Of a DNA stretch of 64,000 nucleotides, positions 26,451 through 40,900 are shown piece by piece. Origin of the DNA: Chaetorhynchus papuensis (lineage: Eukaryota > Chordata > Aves > Passeriformes > Rhipiduridae). The stretch covers positions 1-64,000 of the forward strand of contig VWYX01000733.1 in the NCBI GenBank assembly GCA_013396525.1. The letters are read 5' to 3'. Numbering within the stretch: the stretch's first letter is position 1; every line of letters begins with the position of its first letter. The notes below the pieces were generated by a model. The model was not told the origin of the DNA, searched no databases, and was given only the letters and a program-made list of their open reading frames with translations. Position numbers and translations under genes: made by a program.

Positions 26451-29387
26451 CTACATCATCTCCATTTTCTCTTGTGTTAAATTTAATCCCACAGAAGTCA
26501 GATAACCAAATTTTCTAAAGCCTTGGAGGTTGTCTGGGAAAGAAAAGCTAAATAAGAAACATTAACAGTTACAGGAGGAAGTATGAAACAGTACGACTGC
26601 AGTTTGCAAAGGAAACTAAAAAAAGCAAAGTAAACATTACCTGGCACAGAACTACTCCCTAATGAACATCAAAGATCCCAAAAAACCCCACACTCTGCAT
26701 ACCTTCAGGCCTCAAACAAATTCCCAGTTAAATCTAATGATACATTTTGCCATCTTGTAAAGAAAAAAAGAAACTAGATGAGGAGAGCCACATGCTGAAG
26801 ATAACATGGAAGACCACTCCTCCACCCTGCCTGAAGAATTTCTCCCTTTTCATCCCTTTTTCTTTTCACAGAACTTTATCATTTTGCCTTCCCAGCGCAA
26901 TCCCAGTTGTGAGGCAGATGCCTTTTTGGTATTTTTTTCACACCTAAAACCTGGCAGCCAAAACATCTAGCTCAGTAAACAAATATTCTCCTAAAAAGGA
27001 GCCACAAATGGCCAATCAACAGGAATAAAAGCAAGGAGAGGCAGGCAATTCATTCTTCAGCAGCAAGAGCCAAGAAGTAGCCAGTGCTATGGCACAGTCC
27101 AGTGCTCAGTCCCTGCCCCAGGCACACAGGCCCGTCGAGAAAAGCAGGCTCGGTGGGAAGGGTGGGAGCAGACACCACTCCTGCTGCACATGCAACTACC
27201 CCAGTAAAAGGGGAGTTGTGTAACCCCAGTGGCTCATCTGCCCTTTGATATAAACTGAAACAAAGAACAAAGAAACTGCTTGGTTAACAAGTTAAGGACT
27301 TACACCCTTTACTGCTCCCAAGCTACACAGGTGATCAAAAGAAAGCCATGAGAAAACCAAGCTGAAAGGCAACATAAAAAAAACAAAGTTATCCTTAGTG
27401 TAACTAAAAGCAACTACCTACACATTTTTAAATCCCGAACTGATCACATCCACTTGAAGGCTGGTAATCCTGCCTTCCTGCCTGACCAACCCCATTCAGG
27501 AGCGGGGCAGAGAAGGGACATTGCTCCTGTGGAGAGGCAGAACTTCCTGTCAGCAGTGCCACCTGCACAACCAGACCACAGCTTCTCTTGCAGTGCATGC
27601 AAGAGAGTTTCCATTTCCTGAGCAGGCCCTTGTGTGGTTAATGCAGCTCCAGCAGCGCCAAGCACAGGCTCTGCCCCACAGCAATGCACTTGCACAGCAA
27701 TGCACTGACGTAAGCACAGGAGAAAAAGGGACCAAAATCTTCTCTGTAAAGACACATGGATAACATTGTAAAGAATAAATATTTTTAATTTAACTCATTT
27801 AACTAAGCAAGAAAAAAACCTGTAACACTGTGAACCTTACCCCTGATTCTACTAAATTAATTAGCCCAGTTTTGAGTACTCGTTCATGTTTTTGAAGTAA
27901 CCATCTGCCCAGTTCTCAGATGACAACTTCAGACCAGGATATTCTAATGTTTGCTGACCAACAGAAGCTCTGACTAATTTTCCACACAGAAAGAAGGAAG
28001 TCTCCTGACATTTTGAACATCACCTCAATGGACAGGGACAATGCATGGAAAAATTATGTTTAATGTGAGATGGTCTCCTGGTGAAACACTATAAATACTT
28101 ACTTGCACTAAATTAGTACTCACATATAATTCTCAATATTACAGTTTTTCAACAAGGTATGTTGGAGATCTTCTCCCATTCTCTCTGATACACAACTTCA
28201 GACCTTTGATTACAATGTTTTAAGTAACTGCACCTACGAAAATGAATGGCTGTCATTTAAAAACCAGATCTTTTCAGAAAGACTGCAATGACAAAAGAGC
28301 CTGTAAAAGTTGCTAAAAGAAGACATCCTCCAAAAAGATGATGTCATGCGCAAATCAGGAAATCATAGAAGCACTCTGCAAATTAAATGTAAAAATCACA
28401 AATCAGGAGATTTGCAGTAACAATTTTTCTAAATGCCTACAAACCAGTATATTTTTCAAACACATCAGAAGCAAAAAACTTGTCTTAATTCTGCTGTGAA
28501 CCTCCTCTCTCATTCCCATACTTCAAATCGACAAAGAAATTGACAAACTATGGGGTGAGGGAGAACAAAAATAACCCAAACCATGAGTTTTGTAAAGATA
28601 TACCTCAGGATCCAAGTCATTTAATATACTACACCCACTTTGTGGTGGACAAATAGGCTTGTTAGCAACCTAATTGAACAGTCTACCTGAATTTCTGAAA
28701 AGATGTACCAATGTTCAACATTTTATCAACACCAAGGGTGTTTGATAAAAAAAACAACTGACATGAGATGAGGAGAAGGCATTCTTCTAGAGCAGCAACT
28801 GTTTAGAATAAAGGAAATAGGAATAAACTGTCCATTTTGCCATACAAGAGATGATATCAGGAATCAGTTCTGCCACCTGTGCAGCTCAATGCATCCTACA
28901 CTGTCCAGAAGGGATGTGGTTGGCAAAGTGACAAAGGTCACTGATGATATAAGATGCTCAAGTAAGAAAAATGAAAACTAGATGTGGAGGGGTCATGTAA
29001 CTTCACAATTTCTAACTGCCTGTTAAGAGAGCAGATAAAAAACATATATAAAGGCATAAAGCAATGTACATAAAAAAAGACTTTCGAAATTTACATATAT
29101 AATGTGAGTCTCTGAACCACTCATGGCCATGGCAGACAAAATACACGCTGCAGTTTTAAGAGTTTTCTTGAACTATGCCTTGAATATTCAGGAGCTACCA
29201 GGATACCAACCCACTGAGGATAGGATAAGAGCAGCACAAAGGGCATCATTATACCAAGCTGGAAGTTCATAGTACATCTGCATTTTGTTCTTTGTATCTC
29301 AAAAAGTTAAAAGCAGGATATAAGAAGGCAACTAGGTTGACCCCAACTACAGAAATGCTTTCTAGGGGGGTGGGATTAAATATTTGA

Positions 29388-29411
29388 TGCTAATGTGCTA
29401 ATATGCTAATG
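29388..29411 (+). repeat. Three tandem 8-mers (TGCTAATG)
   Basis: TGCTAATG, TGCTAATA, TGCTAATG in direct succession. A small tandem repeat. Confidence 0.85.
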
Positions 29412-31032
29412 TCCTTCAAGCTCAAAAAGAAGTGACTAATGTAAAGCAAGAGAAGTCTACAATCTGTAAGGAACACAGGAAATAAACAGAGAAAGATTAT
29501 TTATTTTCTTATACTACTAAAATGCCAAATTAAATCATATGGATGCAAGTTTAATTAAAAAGTCTGCTTTTTGTCTTAAGGACCACTTAGGTAAGAGGTG
29601 AAATTTATGTTTTCATAGAGGCTAACAAATTCTAATTAATGAGAGGGATACTCAAGTCATGTCTGTGTTTAATAGTTTACCATCTTCAGCTCAGAAAATT
29701 TGTGAGCAGCAAATTGTTGAAATAGCATCATAGTAAGTTTTCCTGCTAATGTTCTCCCCAAGACAGAGGCTATTGATCGGTGATTGTTAAAGAACAGGAT
29801 ACAGGCCTTAGGGGAACTTGTGGTTTGACTCATTGTAGTAGTAGTTTCTGGTGAAAAATTTGACAACCTAGAAAATTTTGGAGAGTATTTTGAGCAAGTA
29901 AACTTTTAACTGTTTCAACCATAGCACACAATTTCACAACACTTCTCAACCCACAATGTGTGTTTCAATTCCTAACCATTCACTTTTCTCATGGTCATAT
30001 TCTGATAAGCCAGGGAGTCTGAGAAGTTTTAAGTTAATGCAGCTATAAAAAAGGATAACAGGATAGAATTTGTACTAGGATAACTAGGATAGACCTGGTA
30101 CAATTTAGATGGAGATACACTGTCTTTCAGAACAAATTACCCACAAAACCAAAATCTACCAAGTTGTGAATAATAACTTTATTTCTGCAAAATAAAAGCA
30201 GCTTTTATAGAAGGGGTTGTTATCTAAGTCTTCTGGGGATCTTGCTACAAGCACTGATGCATTTAAGAGCCATCCACACAGACTTGATAGCGGTCAAATT
30301 TAGGCCCTTGAAGAAGGGACAAGATACAAGGGTAAAACAGAAGGACGGAAAGCTGGGTGGAAAGTACCATCCAAATGCTCTGCTCAAAGTCTGAGCAGAA
30401 ATTCATATCACTTCTTTATAAAATACTGCTCGAGTTTAATATTGCTGAAGTTTTTAAACATTACTTTCTCTTTCCTCAGCCAAAGTTAAAGTTTTCTGAC
30501 TCTAACATTCTGAAGCAGTAACATGATACTTCAACTAATTAAGTACTAAACTGTAGCAGCTGATCCTGGAACATGATCATAAACTTTCATTATCTACCTT
30601 TGGCTTTATGCTTCATCACATGCTCATACAGTTTTTCAGAAAGCAACATCAAAGGCAGCACAACACATTTCAGCCATATATCATATGTGTTTCAGGAGCA
30701 CATCTGTTATTCTTCTGTATGCATTTCCATTTTTCTAGACAAACTATCTTTTCAACCAACATATTGTTGTATTCCATTTTAATTCTATTATTAAGAAAAA
30801 GAAAGAAAAAATGCTTTAAAAACTTCACACGAAGTATGAAGTAGGGCTTCAAAGTCAGTTAAAAGCTTCCTAAGAATGATCAAAATTGGTCTAAAGATTA
30901 ATCCACAGAATCAAAGCCCAAGACAAACAAACTCATTGATTACTGGAAGCCTATTTGAGACTACAATGCAGTCAAATAAACCAAAGCTCATGAACCTGAA
31001 CTAGCTGAAGATATGCCTGCTCACTAGTGGGA

Positions 31033-31090
31033 CGCTGGAACTAAATGCCGTGAAGATCCCTTCCAACTCAGACCATTCTATGTTTCTATT
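31033..31090 (+). repeat. CR1 LINE 3' end, minimal copy
   Basis: Only about 58 bases: GCTGGAACTAAATGCCGTGA, AGATCCCTTCCAACTCAGAC and CATTCTATGTTTCTATT. This is the CR1 terminal sequence with mutations. Confidence 0.75.
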
Positions 31091-32380
31091 CCACCCTAAA
31101 CTTACCAACTTTAAGTTTCAGGAGAGAAGTAACATGCCTGGGTCAATTCTTATTGTTTATGCATCTGCTTGATTCAAACTAAATGCCCGTATTGCTGAAG
31201 AAAGAGCACATGCTGCATGTGCCTTGCTTAGTGGGCAAGAAACCACAGCACAGACACAGAACAGCAGCAGCTCCGTTCAGTTTTATGCTGAGGTGTGTGT
31301 ACATTTTTTGTATTGATGTGTTTGAATACACCCTGACACAGAGGGTAAAAAGTAAGATTAGAACACAGAAACCCAGTTGCAGGCTCCATTCACATCTTAA
31401 TTGTTACTGCATGTAAGACATATCCCTAAATGATCACCTGTCTCTACAGACTTTCATTTTAATTTATCCCGGCCCATCTTCCCAAAAGGCTGAGTGGTTC
31501 TCAATGAACTGTTTTTTAAAGCATTTTCAGTCTACTTTCATTATAAACTTCTAGACTTGCATATTTTTCCTTCCCATTAAAACTACGTGCTATTCAAACT
31601 CTGCAGTGAAAACAGAAATATTAAGTTTTCTTTTTCCATTTTATGAGATCTACTATAACCTCAGAATTTTACAATATGAATTCATTTACCTGGGGCCCTG
31701 GCAAAAACAGTAAAATAACCTATTAAAGATCTTCCATTAAGGTTAAGTGTCCAGTACACCAGTATTTTGTAAAGTTTTCTATGGTCAATTAATACATTCA
31801 ATTGCCTTCAGGTGGAGACCTCAGTATTCTCTTCATTCAGCTAGGCTATTCAACTCCAAAGCAAGTTCTCAGAAATTAAGAAATCCCAATTACTGGTCAT
31901 GTGGAAAAAACGCTACATTATTTTTTGAATACCTCAGCCAAATTCATTAACTGGACAGGGACAAGCCCACTTCTCTAGCATTCAGCTGACCAAGAGATAT
32001 CAATTTCTTTTTCCTGCAATTGCTTTTCACAGACAGGAAACAACACTAAGAAGACTTTCAGCATTTATAAGCAATAGATAAAAATTCACACTACCAAACC
32101 CTAGTATTTTATATATTTAACTCATCTAGAGCTGTTTTGAGAGTGGTCCAATCTTTATCTAAAAATTCTCAGTTGTGGTCAAGCTTTAACTTGTAAATTC
32201 TTCCAGCAGAAGCACCATGAACTCCCCAAATGGTGGAATTATTCAGCAGGTTGGTAGTCCAGTCCATAATAACTGCGAAGTCCTTCAAGCACTGCACTTC
32301 ACTCACTGACATTTAGGAATCACAAACACGTAGGGTGTTTCTTGCACCGAATAACATTCACTACAGGTGCATCTACTTAC

Positions 32381-32599
32381 TTTTAAAGCCTCGGGCCAAG
32401 CTCCAGCTCTACTTAACACTGCTTTATGATGAACAAAGTTCAAGTTTTTTTCCTCTACCACAAGATTATAGGTTTGTTTCAAATTAGAGAGTCGTATAGC
32501 AACTTGATGAGAGATACTCCAAAACGTTCTGTTGAGTAAGTCTAAATCACAGCCTTCTGGTTTAACTTTTGGCACATGGACAAAGGTCCAGGTGCATGT
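32381..32599 (-). other. Possible unrecognised exon in ASAP1 intron
   Basis: The minus strand is open for 73 codons (from the stop at 32,602-32,600 to 32,381) and is followed directly by a perfect GTAAGT at 32,380. The reading includes CDLDLLNRTFWSISHQ and ends AGAWPEALK. I do not recognise the peptide. A convincing pyrimidine-rich acceptor is not obvious: AGs at the AAAAG and ACCAG positions near 32,550-32,565 are possible. It could be a cryptic or lineage-specific exon, a remnant of an old element, or chance. Confidence 0.25.
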
Positions 32600-34063
32600 T
32601 TACAACAGGCAAAATCACTCTATCAGAGAGGAGGCATCCATCCAGATATCTTTGTACACACTGTACATGTGCTTTCAGCATACTACAACTACGAACAAAA
32701 TGTCATCACTCCACCCAGTAGCTTCCCATTACAGTTTGAGTCATGAACCAGTCGATGATTTCATACTAATCCCCAAGTCTGTCATTGTTTCCCAGGTTTA
32801 TAATATGAACTATGCTCTGCACCAGCTACATTTCATTAACTCCTCATTTTCCTTTGCTTTTGTCACAGAGAACACACAGAGTGTTTCAAAGAAACAGTTG
32901 TATTGCTATAAGAACAATCACACGATACCATGCTCACTGCAAGACAAATGAGACAGTTTTAATAAGTACTTGTCAATTTTATTGATGAGTTATCTAATGG
33001 CATACACTCATCTGGACCCAATGAAGCAGCACCACTACTTGTAGGAACAAGTCATAAAGCGGTAGAGATTATGACAGAAAAAAATAAGGCAGGACAGCTC
33101 TTTATTTTTACCTTCAAAAGGCAGCAATAGAGAACAAAAAGTAAATCAAATCAAATTGAAAAGGAATACCCAGAAAGGGAGAAAATTGCTTTGTATGCAA
33201 CCAGGTTTGGCCTTGACACAAACATTAAAGCTATGGAAAAATACCCAAGACTTTGTAAGATTCAAAGAGACATGAATTGCTTTCATATTTACAATATGCA
33301 CAATATTCACTGATTCATTTTAAAGGAAGCTGCTTTGCAGCAACTTGTTGCCTAATTAAATGAGAAAAACAGGAAGCTGTACTAAACTACACATGAGTTC
33401 AGCAAATAGACCAGGCTTTGCTGAAGTAAAGCAATGCCATTACAGCTGTTTTAACCACAGACAAAAACATTTTTGAAGAACCTGTCCTAGACATGGTGGA
33501 AAAAAGCAAGCAAGGAAGCATATGGAGCACTTCAAATGAAAGGGGGAGACAGGGAAGGGCAGGAAGTGAATCTGAGGGTTTAAGTCAGCAGCAAAGAGCT
33601 TCATTAAACCTGCAAAGTGTCAGCAAAGAAAAAATTGCATTTCTTCTCATGTTTTGTCTGCCAGTTTAAACAAGGTCTCCTTCCAAGCACTTCCTGTGAA
33701 AGCTTGGCAACAAAACTGCCACCAGAGGACTATAAACATTTTTAAAAGGGGAAGGTTTATAGAGAATTAGCATCTCTTTCCTTATAACTGTACTAGCGAG
33801 CAGACAATATTTGGGCACTTGGGCTTCTGCAGATGACCCCACCCCAAAAGATTTTACTTCTCTATATGCTTAAATCACATCACCTAAGGAACACTATCAT
33901 TTTTTCCAAATCTGTGTGCAGACAGTCCCAGTATCATGACACTGAAAAATAATTTAAACAGGTCTTCACATCAAAGAGTCTCTTCAGGCTTCTTTCATCC
34001 CTCACTGAAAGAGGCCAGAGGTGGAGGAAGTAAAACCACAACCAACCAAAGAGGCGACAAAAA

Positions 34064-34130
34064 AAACCAACCAACAAACAAACAAACAAACAAACAAAAA
34101 ACCAACAAAAAACCCCACACCACAAAACAT
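34064..34130 (+). repeat. (CAAA)n microsatellite
   Basis: At least six uninterrupted CAAA units at 34,074-34,099 within a longer A/C-rich block. Confidence 0.9.
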
Positions 34131-35164
34131 TCCCTAAAAAATGACACCGTTGCAAGTGCTGCAGCCATGAAAATATACTAGGAAACTAAAAAAAAAATCC
34201 ATCTGCCTTACAAAAGGCTCAAAATTGTATTGTTTTGCCCCAGTAGTTTTCCCCTAATCAAATCATGAAAGCTTAATTTTGGCAAGGCCTCATATGAATA
34301 AAAATTTGCAAAAGAAATCAAAGCATCATTTATAAGGTTTGGAAAATGTAGTCTGTTAGACCAGTTTTACAGAAAAAACAAACAGCTTTGTCAAAACATT
34401 GAAGGCAACTTCATTCAACGTTCTCTTTCAAGTTAGTTATAACTTACTGTCTGGTATAAACTCATTGCCTGTTTTAATAAGTTTCAGCTTCATGACTAGC
34501 ATGGATAATATAAATACTTTTCTAGGATAAGAGATTGGATTAGACAACAGACACAGGATATCCCACTTGCATTGTCTTAGCATCATCACTCTTCATTTAA
34601 CAATTTTCCCCATAATTTTGACACTTAGTGAGGGAAGAAAAATACAAAGCCAAAACACAACCAACATCATTGTATCTTAGATTTAACCTACCTCCTTAAA
34701 AATTCTTAGTTAAAAGTCATCCATTCCCACTGATTTCACAAACACCATCACCATGGTATATTACATTATTAAGAAACAGGGATGGAGCATCATGGTCCTG
34801 GTCACTTACAACATGTCACAGGCTGGCACAATTTGCACATTCTGTTATACTCCTCTTGTCATCCTTCAACTTTATTAAAATTCAATGGTTTCATTAACTG
34901 ACAATTAGCAAACAGTTTTTGAAGGTTGTAAACAGGCACTCTGTCATCACTGAACAAAAGAGTGCTAAGTTTGTTTTAACATCACTGTTACATTTTTCTA
35001 ACAGATGTCTTCATTTCCTTACTGCACAGAACAGCTCAACTACTTTCACTCTGTGGTGCTTTCAAGACTATGACACTGACACACAGTAGTATTAATTAAA
35101 ATGGTTTGGTTTGTTTTGCATGAGCATCGCATTCACGTAGCTTGATTCTCACGTGTTTTTATGT

Positions 35165-36135
35165 CACCAGCCTTGACTTCTGTAAGGCCCTGGACATGGT
35201 CACACAAAACATCCACGTCACTCATTAGAGAGACATGGGTTTGATGGATGAGCTCTTTGATGGAAAAGGAATTGGCTTGATGATCACAAAGAGTTTGATC
35301 GATGGCTCAACATCCACAGATCAGTAATGAGTTGTGTCCCTCAGGGGTCCATACTGGGACCAGTACCATTCATTATCTTTATTAATGACACAGATGCTGG
35401 GATTCAGTGAACTCTCACAAGTTTGCCAATGACACCAAGCTGACCAGTGCTGCTGATACACTGGAGAGTTGGGATACCATCCAGAGTGACCTGGACAGGC
35501 TGGAAGAGTGGGACCATGTGAACCTCATGCAGTTTAAGAGGGTCAAGTCCAAGGTCCTGCACCTGGGTCCAGGCAATCCCCTATATCAAAAGACTGGGGG
35601 ATGGATGGATTGAGAGCAGCAGTGTCAAGAAGGCCTTGAGGATGCTGGTGGTCAAAAAAAAAAAAAAAAAAAAAATCAGACATGAGCCAGTGAGCCAGCA
35701 ATGTGTAATTGGAGACCAAAAAGCCAACTGAACCCTTGGCTGCACAAAGAAAAGTGTGGCCAGCAGGCTGAGGGAGGTGATTCTCCCCCTCTACTCTGCT
35801 CTGGTGAGGCCCTGCCTGGAGTGTTGCGTCCAGCTCTGGGGTCCCCAACATAAGAGGGACATGGACCTGCTGGAGTGAGTCCAGAGGAGGATCACAAAGA
35901 TGATCAGAGGGCTGGAGCACCTCTCCCATGAAGGCGAATGAGGGCACTGGGGTTGTTCAGTCTGGAGAAGAGTAGGCTCCAGGGAAACCTTAGAGTACCT
36001 TCCAGTACTTAAAGCAGGCTACAACAGAGCTGGAAAGAGACTTTTAACAAGAGCCTGTAGTCATAAGACAAGGGGGCATAGCTTCTAACTGAAATATAGT
36101 AGGTTTAGATTAACCATTAGGAAAAAATTCTCCAT
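35165..36135 (+). repeat. CR1 LINE fragment, longest copy, with RT remnants
   Basis: Almost 1 kb. It carries decayed reverse-transcriptase coding sequence in CR1 order: a DFCKALDMV-like segment near 35,170, a VPQGSILGP-like segment near 35,337-35,365, and KFANDTKL near 35,420. The tethered C-terminal part and the 3' UTR start follow. It stops before the usual tail, so it is also 3' truncated or disrupted. An A22 run (35,654-35,675) sits inside it. There are many stops and it is inactive. Confidence 0.92.
35654..35675 (+). repeat. A22 homopolymer inside CR1
   Basis: 22 uninterrupted A interrupt the CR1 copy where other copies read a short CAAGTTAAAC-like sequence. Probably slippage expansion. 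Confidence 0.9.
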
Positions 36136-37174
36136 ATTCTATGATTTTAGGCAATGAAGTGTTAAAAACTTAATCAAAATAGGATATCTTAATCCTAGTG
36201 TGGTTTCATAACAAGCCACAACTCTCCCAACAAACAAAACCTGCTATGTTTTATTCTTTCTTGCCTTCCCCACCCTTGCAAGTTTTTCTGAAGTGCTATG
36301 GAAAAGACTAAGTTTTGTATTAAGGACACTTCTTCAGGTGTATTTCCCTCTTCAGCCCAAAATTCTTGCTCTGAGAATCAAAAAAATCAAAAAATAATTT
36401 ACTTGAAAAGAAAAATATATTACAAGAAGAAAGTAAATTAGTGTAATAAATTCAAGGTGGGAGTTCTAGAATAGAAAATTCAAATAATCTTCCTATGAAG
36501 AAAAGTTAATAATAAAAATTAATCCAGTAGAGATATAGTTAAGCTGTAATATAGTCATAGCTTTACAGAATAAATTAGCTGACTTTGTAGAAGTACAGAT
36601 TGACAATTTAAAAAGAATTATATGATTGTCTAATATTCAGTAACTATTCAAACTACTCCTAAAAATCATACAAAACCCCAAATGTGATAAACTTTTTCAA
36701 CTACATTTTTGCAGAAGTGTGAGTAACATCCTATTTCCTCTATTAAAGCAGTCTTTCACTGAAGGAAAAAAAAAATCGATTTTGCTTACACCGATTTTAT
36801 TAGGTTTAAATGTGCTGTTTTTCCAAGAATAAGCTCACTGTAAACTTTTACCTGAAAACACAAAAACACATTCATGAAACTAAACAACCACTTTACTCTG
36901 CCTCCTCATGTTCTAAAAGATTAAATCATGCAGTCCAAACAATTTTAAGAAGCCTACTTCTACAGTCAAGTGGAGTTTTGAATGGCTCTGAGGACAAGAG
37001 GTTTCACATTCTCTCTGGGCACTTGTTCACCAGACTCATGGTTCAAAACAAACAAGCCCCCAAAATAATAATAAAGAACTACAAATATGCCCCCTCAAAA
37101 CTAATCAGAATTTCTGCTTTCTCAGTTTCCTCCCATTACATACATTACATACTTTGAGAAAGCAATATGACCTT

Positions 37175-37930
37175 CCCTTAGTCTCTTGTCTAAGGCTGAA
37201 GAAGTCCAGTTTTCCCTCACTGAGTGATGTTGCTCTAGGCCCTCAATCATCTTGGTCATTCTCACCTGGACTTGTGGCAGTCTCTAATTTCTTTCATGTA
37301 TTGGTGACCCCAAACATAGTACTTTAGATGTGGTCTCACAGTTGCTGACAGAGGAGAAGAATCACTATTTTATGGCTGCTGGCTGCACTTTTACTAACTC
37401 AGCCCAGTACATGGCTGGCCTTTGTCACTGTGAACCCACACTCAACAACTCATCCACCTGAGTCCAAGGTTCTTCCTTGCAAAACCGTCTTCTGGCCAGC
37501 CTGTACTGCTGCACATGGCGACTCCATCCCTGGGGCAGAATTTCACATTTCTCTTCAGTGGGTCACACAAGGCTCCTCCTGTGTCAGGCTACTTCTCCAG
37601 GTCCCACTGAATGGTGACTGCTGCATTGAACAACTTGGTATTGTCCAAATAAACTTATTGAGATCGCACTGGAGCCCACCATCCACACAATTAAAAGATA
37701 CCAAATAGTTCTAGTTCCAAAACTGATCCTGGAAGGCACCGGTGACACTTGCAACCTGCTGCCAGCTGGACTTTGCTTCGTTGATCTCCACCCTCTGGGC
37801 TCAGCAACCCAGTCCAAGTCTTACCCACCCTGCAGATCCCTTACCTGGTCCATCCCGCACCAGCCTGGACAGAAGGCTCCCAGAGCACACCATGTCCAAG
37901 GTCTTACAGTCCTACAGACTGTTGTTTTAC
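37175..37930 (-). repeat. Old CR1-like LINE fragment, minus strand
   Basis: The reverse complement follows the CR1 RT C-terminal and linker region: CCAAACATAGTACTTTAGAT, GTGGTCTCACAGTTGCTGAC, GTACATGGCTGGCCTTTGTC, ending with GTCCAAGGTCTTACAGTCCT, equivalent to a degraded ...KALDMV... motif. It is more diverged than the other copies, so older. Confidence 0.8.
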
Positions 37931-40900
37931 AGGAAGTTCCCCCCAGCACCATACTTGATTTTTAGTTCTTAACCAAGAGAAACCAAGAAAAAAAAGAAAA
38001 GACTCTACTGGCATCATAAGTTTCTATTTCCTAATCAGAAGGGGTTTTATATTTCTCCTGTTAAGAAATGTAACAAGAAGGAAAAAACAAGAAAGGTCAA
38101 GATAGAGGTGGCTATTTAAAAGAAAGAAAAAGCACACACCTACCAGCTTAACCATAGTAACAGCACAACTTCAGGCCTATCCTTTCACCACTGACTACAA
38201 GAGACAAGGTGGTTACGTGCAGCCACATGCACATTTATGTGTGTAAAGGGGGAAATGGGATCCTTACAGCATTTTGTTGTTTTTTACAGGAGCATTAAAG
38301 GAAATGTTTTCCATAATCACCACAATCAAGCCCACTGTACTCCAAAATCTCACTTGTCACAATGCTTATACAAAACCTCAGCATTAGCCCACTGATAGTA
38401 ATATTTACAACCCATTATATATAGATATAATAAATAATACAGATCAACACTCTCTCTTTGGAAATATAAGATAACTGTTTGTTGCACATCTCAGCAGAGA
38501 GTGGACTTCCAGCTGCACTCCTTCAGGAAAGGAAACTCATGCTATTATCTCAGGGGTTTTCCTTCATACTCACCAATAAACTTTAGGCCTCTTATCCAGT
38601 ATCAAACAAACCTGGCAGAACGGTCTCTAAGAGAAGTAGCAAAATATGCTACTAACTGGACTCTGAAAAGTTTCCCACGAGATATAATAACACTATTGGT
38701 TGAGAGCCCTTTTTTTAGAACATGCTTATATTGCCTACCTTTGCACTTGAAACAATACTGATAATTAGCATTCTAGGCTTGATTCTGCCTAATGGTTTTA
38801 TTGCAAGGCACTATTCAATTCAAAATAAGTTGTTATGATCTTTCTTACAATTATTCTATGTAAATTTGCTTCACATCTGCTGTTTAAAATTATTAAGAAC
38901 CATCTTCATTCATATTGTTACAAATAATGAAGATAGTTATGAAAATTGAGTTTTACGCTTTGTAGTAAGAAAAATACTGGAAACTAAATCAACCAGTCTC
39001 ATTCTGTTCTGAATCATTCACGTGCAGTCCTTCAGTGACACCATGCTGAAATACAAACATGGCTTTGTGGGTCATTTCCCCCTCTCTGTTTTCTTCAAAG
39101 TACTTTTCCATTGCTTTCTAACTACGGAAGGTGTCTCTACAGGACTCAAAATCTAAACATTAAAACCAACTTTAAGTTATCTCACTTTAAGTGTCTCCCC
39201 TTAACTGGGGCCGAGTTCCCATGACTACACGGTACACACTCTGTCAGGGTTTATCTGCACAGCATACTGAACAGAGTGCACCAAAGAGCACTTTCACAGC
39301 TTCCTAACTGATGAGTAAACATGAAGAAGCCTCTTGGGAGTTCAAAACAAGAAGCAGTACTTCTCAAAAAAACATATGAACTACCAAATGCAGTAAGTAC
39401 TTTCAAAAATGTGCCTAAAATGAATACAAATTCTCAAAAGGCAAAGCTAATTCATCTGCCATGACTGAAACTTTGAGCTACCAGTGAGTGTTTCTTATTT
39501 TCCCTCGCATCAGTCACATTTAAGTAAAAGGAGATTGCCTGCTTATTTACAGCCGAATGCTTTGACTACTATCAAACGAAGGGTAAAACTGATTACACAC
39601 TAAATTAATAAATATTGTAGCATGCAAATATAAAAGCATCCTCAGCTGCATTTTTGCTAGACAGCTATTGTAAATACAAGACACTGCTGTCAGCTCCTCC
39701 TGTATCACATTTTCAGTGTTGTGATCATGAGTCACCCATGTGCTCTCACTGTGGCCTCTGTATTTCAGAATGCTCACGTTCCCATCTTTACATCTCTGTT
39801 GTAACTTGCCATTCAATGCAAAAGCAGCAACAATTATCCTGAGTTTTATTTACTACACAAATAAACTTCTCATATGTTATTTTTAGGATGGTTTGCTATC
39901 AAAAACATATTTCTTCAAAAACCAAAGATTGCTCGTGGTCTGTTACATAAAAAAAACAGCTCTGAAGTACAAAGCTCTCTATGATGCAAGACTGTTTCTA
40001 ACTGCCGTAAGTAACAGGTTACAAGGTTAGGAAAAGCTTGGTTTAGGTCTAGTGCTGCTGGAGTTGCCTGGATTCACCTCCTAAAAATAAAAATATATTT
40101 TAATTAAAAAAAATTAAGAAATACAAAGAATAGGATGTTACAATTTATTTGTTGCAATTATATAAAAGTGATGCTTCAAGAGAAATCATGTGATAGATAT
40201 TTTTCTATTATTTCTTTCTCTTGAGATACACAAACGCACAAAATAAACCCTACCCATTATCACAGTCCAGGCTAATGAACAAAGTCTGTGCATAATACCA
40301 ACAAAAGCTGATTCAGAATGGAAATGCTCCTGATCTCGTGCATGGTTTCACCTGTTTCTCTTGATAGAATACTTTGTCACTGGAAAAGGATCTTGTGGTG
40401 GAAAAGTGTATGAAATCACCACAGAGGATCTGATGTTACAGCAGTTTCAGTGCTACACAAGTTTCAACAAAATTATAAGGAGAAAAAATGCTGTCCCCTC
40501 ATCCTCACGCCAGAAGTCCTTCCTCACAGCAGGATAAGAAAAATATGCATAAATTGAAGCCCAAAGGGAAAGCTACATATGGGAAACTGTAAAAATGATT
40601 CAAACACAACACATTTTGAAACAAAAAATTTTAAATAGGCAAAATAAAAAAAGTAACAACCCCATACTGTACCCCTTCCCATCTCTAATCTTAAGAGGCA
40701 TACTCATGACATGACGAAGAACATGAGAAATCTTCTCCTCTCAAGCTATGTTAGATTATACCAGACTTGCAGTGAGAACAATATAATGTGTATGAGGCTG
40801 AGTGGGAGCCAGACAGTCATTCTTTCACTGATGTATATGCACACATCTGTTGTAGGACCAGCATAGACGGACAGACTGCTGTGCTCAGGCAGATCAGCAC

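Larger units (their letters stand above)
25381..31032. other. Intronic, little recognised
   Basis: AT-rich, with one A-rich tract and a small tandem 8-mer. No repeat family or exon recognised. Confidence 0.65.
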
